The notes below the pieces were generated by a model. It saw only the letters and a program-made list of their open reading frames with translations. It searched no databases and was not told the DNA's origin. Below, one piece after another: positions 62,186-64,000 of a stretch of 64,000 nt of DNA. The stretch comes from Leishmania donovani (taxonomy: Eukaryota; Euglenozoa; Kinetoplastea; Trypanosomatida; Trypanosomatidae), in NCBI RefSeq assembly GCF_000227135.1, contig NC_018262.1:940223-1004222 (forward strand). The letters are read 5' to 3'. Each line of letters begins with the position of its first letter. Position 1 is the first letter of the stretch. The position numbers and the translations under genes were made by a program.

Positions 62186-63720
62186 AGAGAGAAATCGAAA
62201 AAGCGCTTTGAAGCGGAGTGAAGAAGCGATGGCGTGCCGGCCGGCGGCACGTCGGGTGGGGTGATTCGATTGCCAGCGGGTGCAGTGAAGACGTGGTGCT
62301 CTCTCTCTCTATCTCTTTGCGCGGCTCTGTGTGTGTGTGTGTGTCCTGTGTTGGGTGCGCTTTAGTGTGTGATGGGGCTCTCTCGGTCCCGCAAGCGTTT
62401 ATATGCGACTCGGTCGCCTTTGTTTTACTGGCTCGCTTGCTTTCTTTCTTTTCCCGCATCTCTTTTCCGTGGTCCCTCCTCCGCGTACTTCCTCTCCTCT
62501 CATTTGGCGCGCGCGCGTCTGCCTGTCTCTCTGTGTGCGTGTGCCGGTTCTGTCGTCCTATCGTTGTCCTTCTTCAACTTTCCACTTGACCCCCTCACCC
62601 CAAACTGAGTGAGGCGCACCAGAACGGCGAAAAGGGAGCTGAAATGTGAACGAGCGACAAAGAGAGCAGACTCGCGCGCGGTCTCAGCGAGTTGTCCAAA
62701 ACCGCCACACGTATACCTTCCTCCCTCCTCGTCAGTTATGCCGCATCGGCACCACAGGCTCGACGAGGAGAACCCGCGCCCCTCTCTTTTCTTTCGTGTT
62801 CGAAAGGAGGCACGATGTACAGTAGCAGCGGGCGTTTTTTCTTTTTCTTTATTACGTTTCTTTTCTTTGGAATATCACACGGTTTTGGTATGCTGAGGGC
62901 ATGTGACACACGTGCCACCGCCACATGTGTCTGCGTGTGTACGGCATGCATGTATACATGCGTGTGGGTGCCGGGGTGGTACGTTGGGGAACGTGCGATG
63001 ACCCGTTTTACTTTTAGATAGAGGTGCTCGAATCCCTCTCCCAGTGTCGCTTGCCCGATTCAATCATGTATTCTTCACGTCTCTCCTCTTTTTTCGCCTT
63101 TGTGACGTTGCACGATGCAGAGTTGCGTTGTGTGTGTTTGTGTGCAGCGAAGAAGGAAACCCAAGAAAACAGAATAGATGGGGTCAAAGGCCAAGAAAAA
63201 GTAATCCAGCGGCGCCTGCAGCTCCTCAAGTTCAGAGACGCATACATACACACAGACCTACGCTCAGGCCTCACCGGGCACTTAATTGAGCACATCGCTC
63301 TGCGAAGACGCTGGAGGCGGCGCGAAACACTGGGGAAACGGGAGAGACGCGCAGCTCACCTCAGCACTGGTTTTTTATTGTTTTCTGGGCGACAACGGAC
63401 GATAGAGAGGTGGGGGTGGGGGGAAAGAGAGACAGTGAGGCAGGGATGACCAGTGGAGTGATCCATCGCCCTTTCCGCAGTGGTATCTCCGTTTCAGCCC
63501 TCACACCCGCACATCAACGCACATCATTGCATCAACTCTCTTCTGCTTCGCCGTCTGCTCTCTCTCCCCAGTATCATTGGCATTGACTGTTCACCGAGGA
63601 CACGCGCTCCAATATCCGCAACGGCACCCGGAAGCGCACGGGGCCGTTTGAGTGGCCTGCTTCTTGTGCTTTCTGCATACTTGAATACACCTTCACACTC
63701 ACGGAGACAGCAACAGCACG

Positions 63721-63752
<32 letters not shown>

Positions 63753-64000
63753 ACGAAGCGAAGCCGAGGAACGTGAAGGGAACACCTTTCTCACAGGGGG
63801 CGTGGCGGATACGCAGCGGTCCTGATTGTTTAGCGCTAGCGGTGGCGCGTTGCCGGTGCCCGCGCATTGCGTACGCCTTCTTTGGTTTCTCGAAGGTATT
63901 TGTCTCTCTTCTTCGTCCACTGGCGTTCTCTCTTCCAGCGCACAGAGGGACGCGCGCGCGTTGTGAGTGAGTGTGTGTGTGAGACGGTGTTGTATTTGTC
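62186..64000 (+). other. Downstream intergenic/UTR region to the window end
   Basis: 1.8 kb. It contains (CT)n and (GT)n runs just after the stop (62302-62343), T/C tracts at 62440-62600, mixed sequence, and an (AC)n repeat at 63721-63744. No credible coding frame starts before the window ends; this is the 3' UTR of the STAND gene and the spacer toward the next gene. Confidence 0.65.
63721..63744. repeat. (AC)n microsatellite
   Basis: Twelve AC units near the right end of the window. Confidence 0.95.

Noticed and set aside
63480..63776. 98-codon frame near the right end as the next gene
   Set aside because: Ends in an AC repeat (His-Thr run), has no domain and is more likely the spacer or 5' UTR of the next gene.
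1..64000. tRNA, rRNA, snoRNA clusters, CRISPR arrays, telomeric repeats or strand-switch regions
   Set aside because: No cloverleaf-type conserved boxes, regularly spaced repeats or TTAGGG arrays were seen by eye, and all supported genes are on one strand. Single C/D snoRNAs could be missed without a computation.

Overview
The window is a stretch of a kinetoplastid nuclear chromosome, almost certainly Leishmania or a close relative in the Leishmaniinae; I cannot fix the species. The reasons are that all 14 protein genes are intron-less and on the + strand, they are separated by 0.9-7.9 kb of C/T-tract and (CA)n/(GT)n-rich DNA, codons are rich in G and C at the third position, and most first ATGs sit shortly downstream of a polypyrimidine tract plus AG, the spliced-leader (SL) trans-splicing signal. 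I see no strand switch, tRNA, rRNA or CRISPR array. The whole window is best read as the inside of one polycistronic directional gene cluster.

Layout. 1-1458: 3' part of an unrecognised gene. 3387-4784: protein with a methyltransferase-like C-terminal half. 5644-10236: very large protein of unknown function. 11112-12593: probable mitochondrial protein of unknown function. 13695-14456: Pam16/Tim16-like subunit of the mitochondrial import motor. 17439-20825: CAMKK-family protein kinase. 24048-26807: transportin (karyopherin beta-2). 30039-32072: PARN-type poly(A) ribonuclease. 33205-34659: M24B Xaa-Pro peptidase. 36422-37021: small DUF1764-type protein. 37954-40659: SET-domain protein with a CW/RanBP2-like zinc finger and a possible second SET-like domain. 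42958-47133: SMEK/PP4R3-type regulatory subunit of protein phosphatase 4. 54985-55443: Spt4 elongation factor. 56807-62185: LRR / degenerate NACHT (STAND) / WD40 protein.

The 7.9 kb between the PP4R3 and Spt4 genes is the most irregular part. It holds a broken coding-like fragment (49384-49744), then a GC-rich island without pyrimidine tracts (49745-52680). That island is cut by three 99-N gaps whose flanks are exact duplicates (364, 74 and 401 bp), so these gaps look like unmerged overlapping contigs rather than missing DNA. A fourth 99-N gap (28972-29070) shows no such overlap. A possible old SIDER-like retroposon lies at about 22190-22800.

The genes do not form one pathway, as is normal for trypanosomatid clusters. 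They cover mRNA turnover (PARN), transcription elongation (Spt4), nuclear import (transportin), mitochondrial import (Pam16), phospho-signalling (CAMKK, PP4R3), protein methylation (SET) and peptide turnover (M24B). Control is expected to be post-transcriptional, through the long UTRs. I found no clear new multi-gene system. The best leads are the dual-SET/zinc-finger protein, the STAND protein with a lost Walker A, and the broken gene plus GC island at 49.4-52.7 kb.
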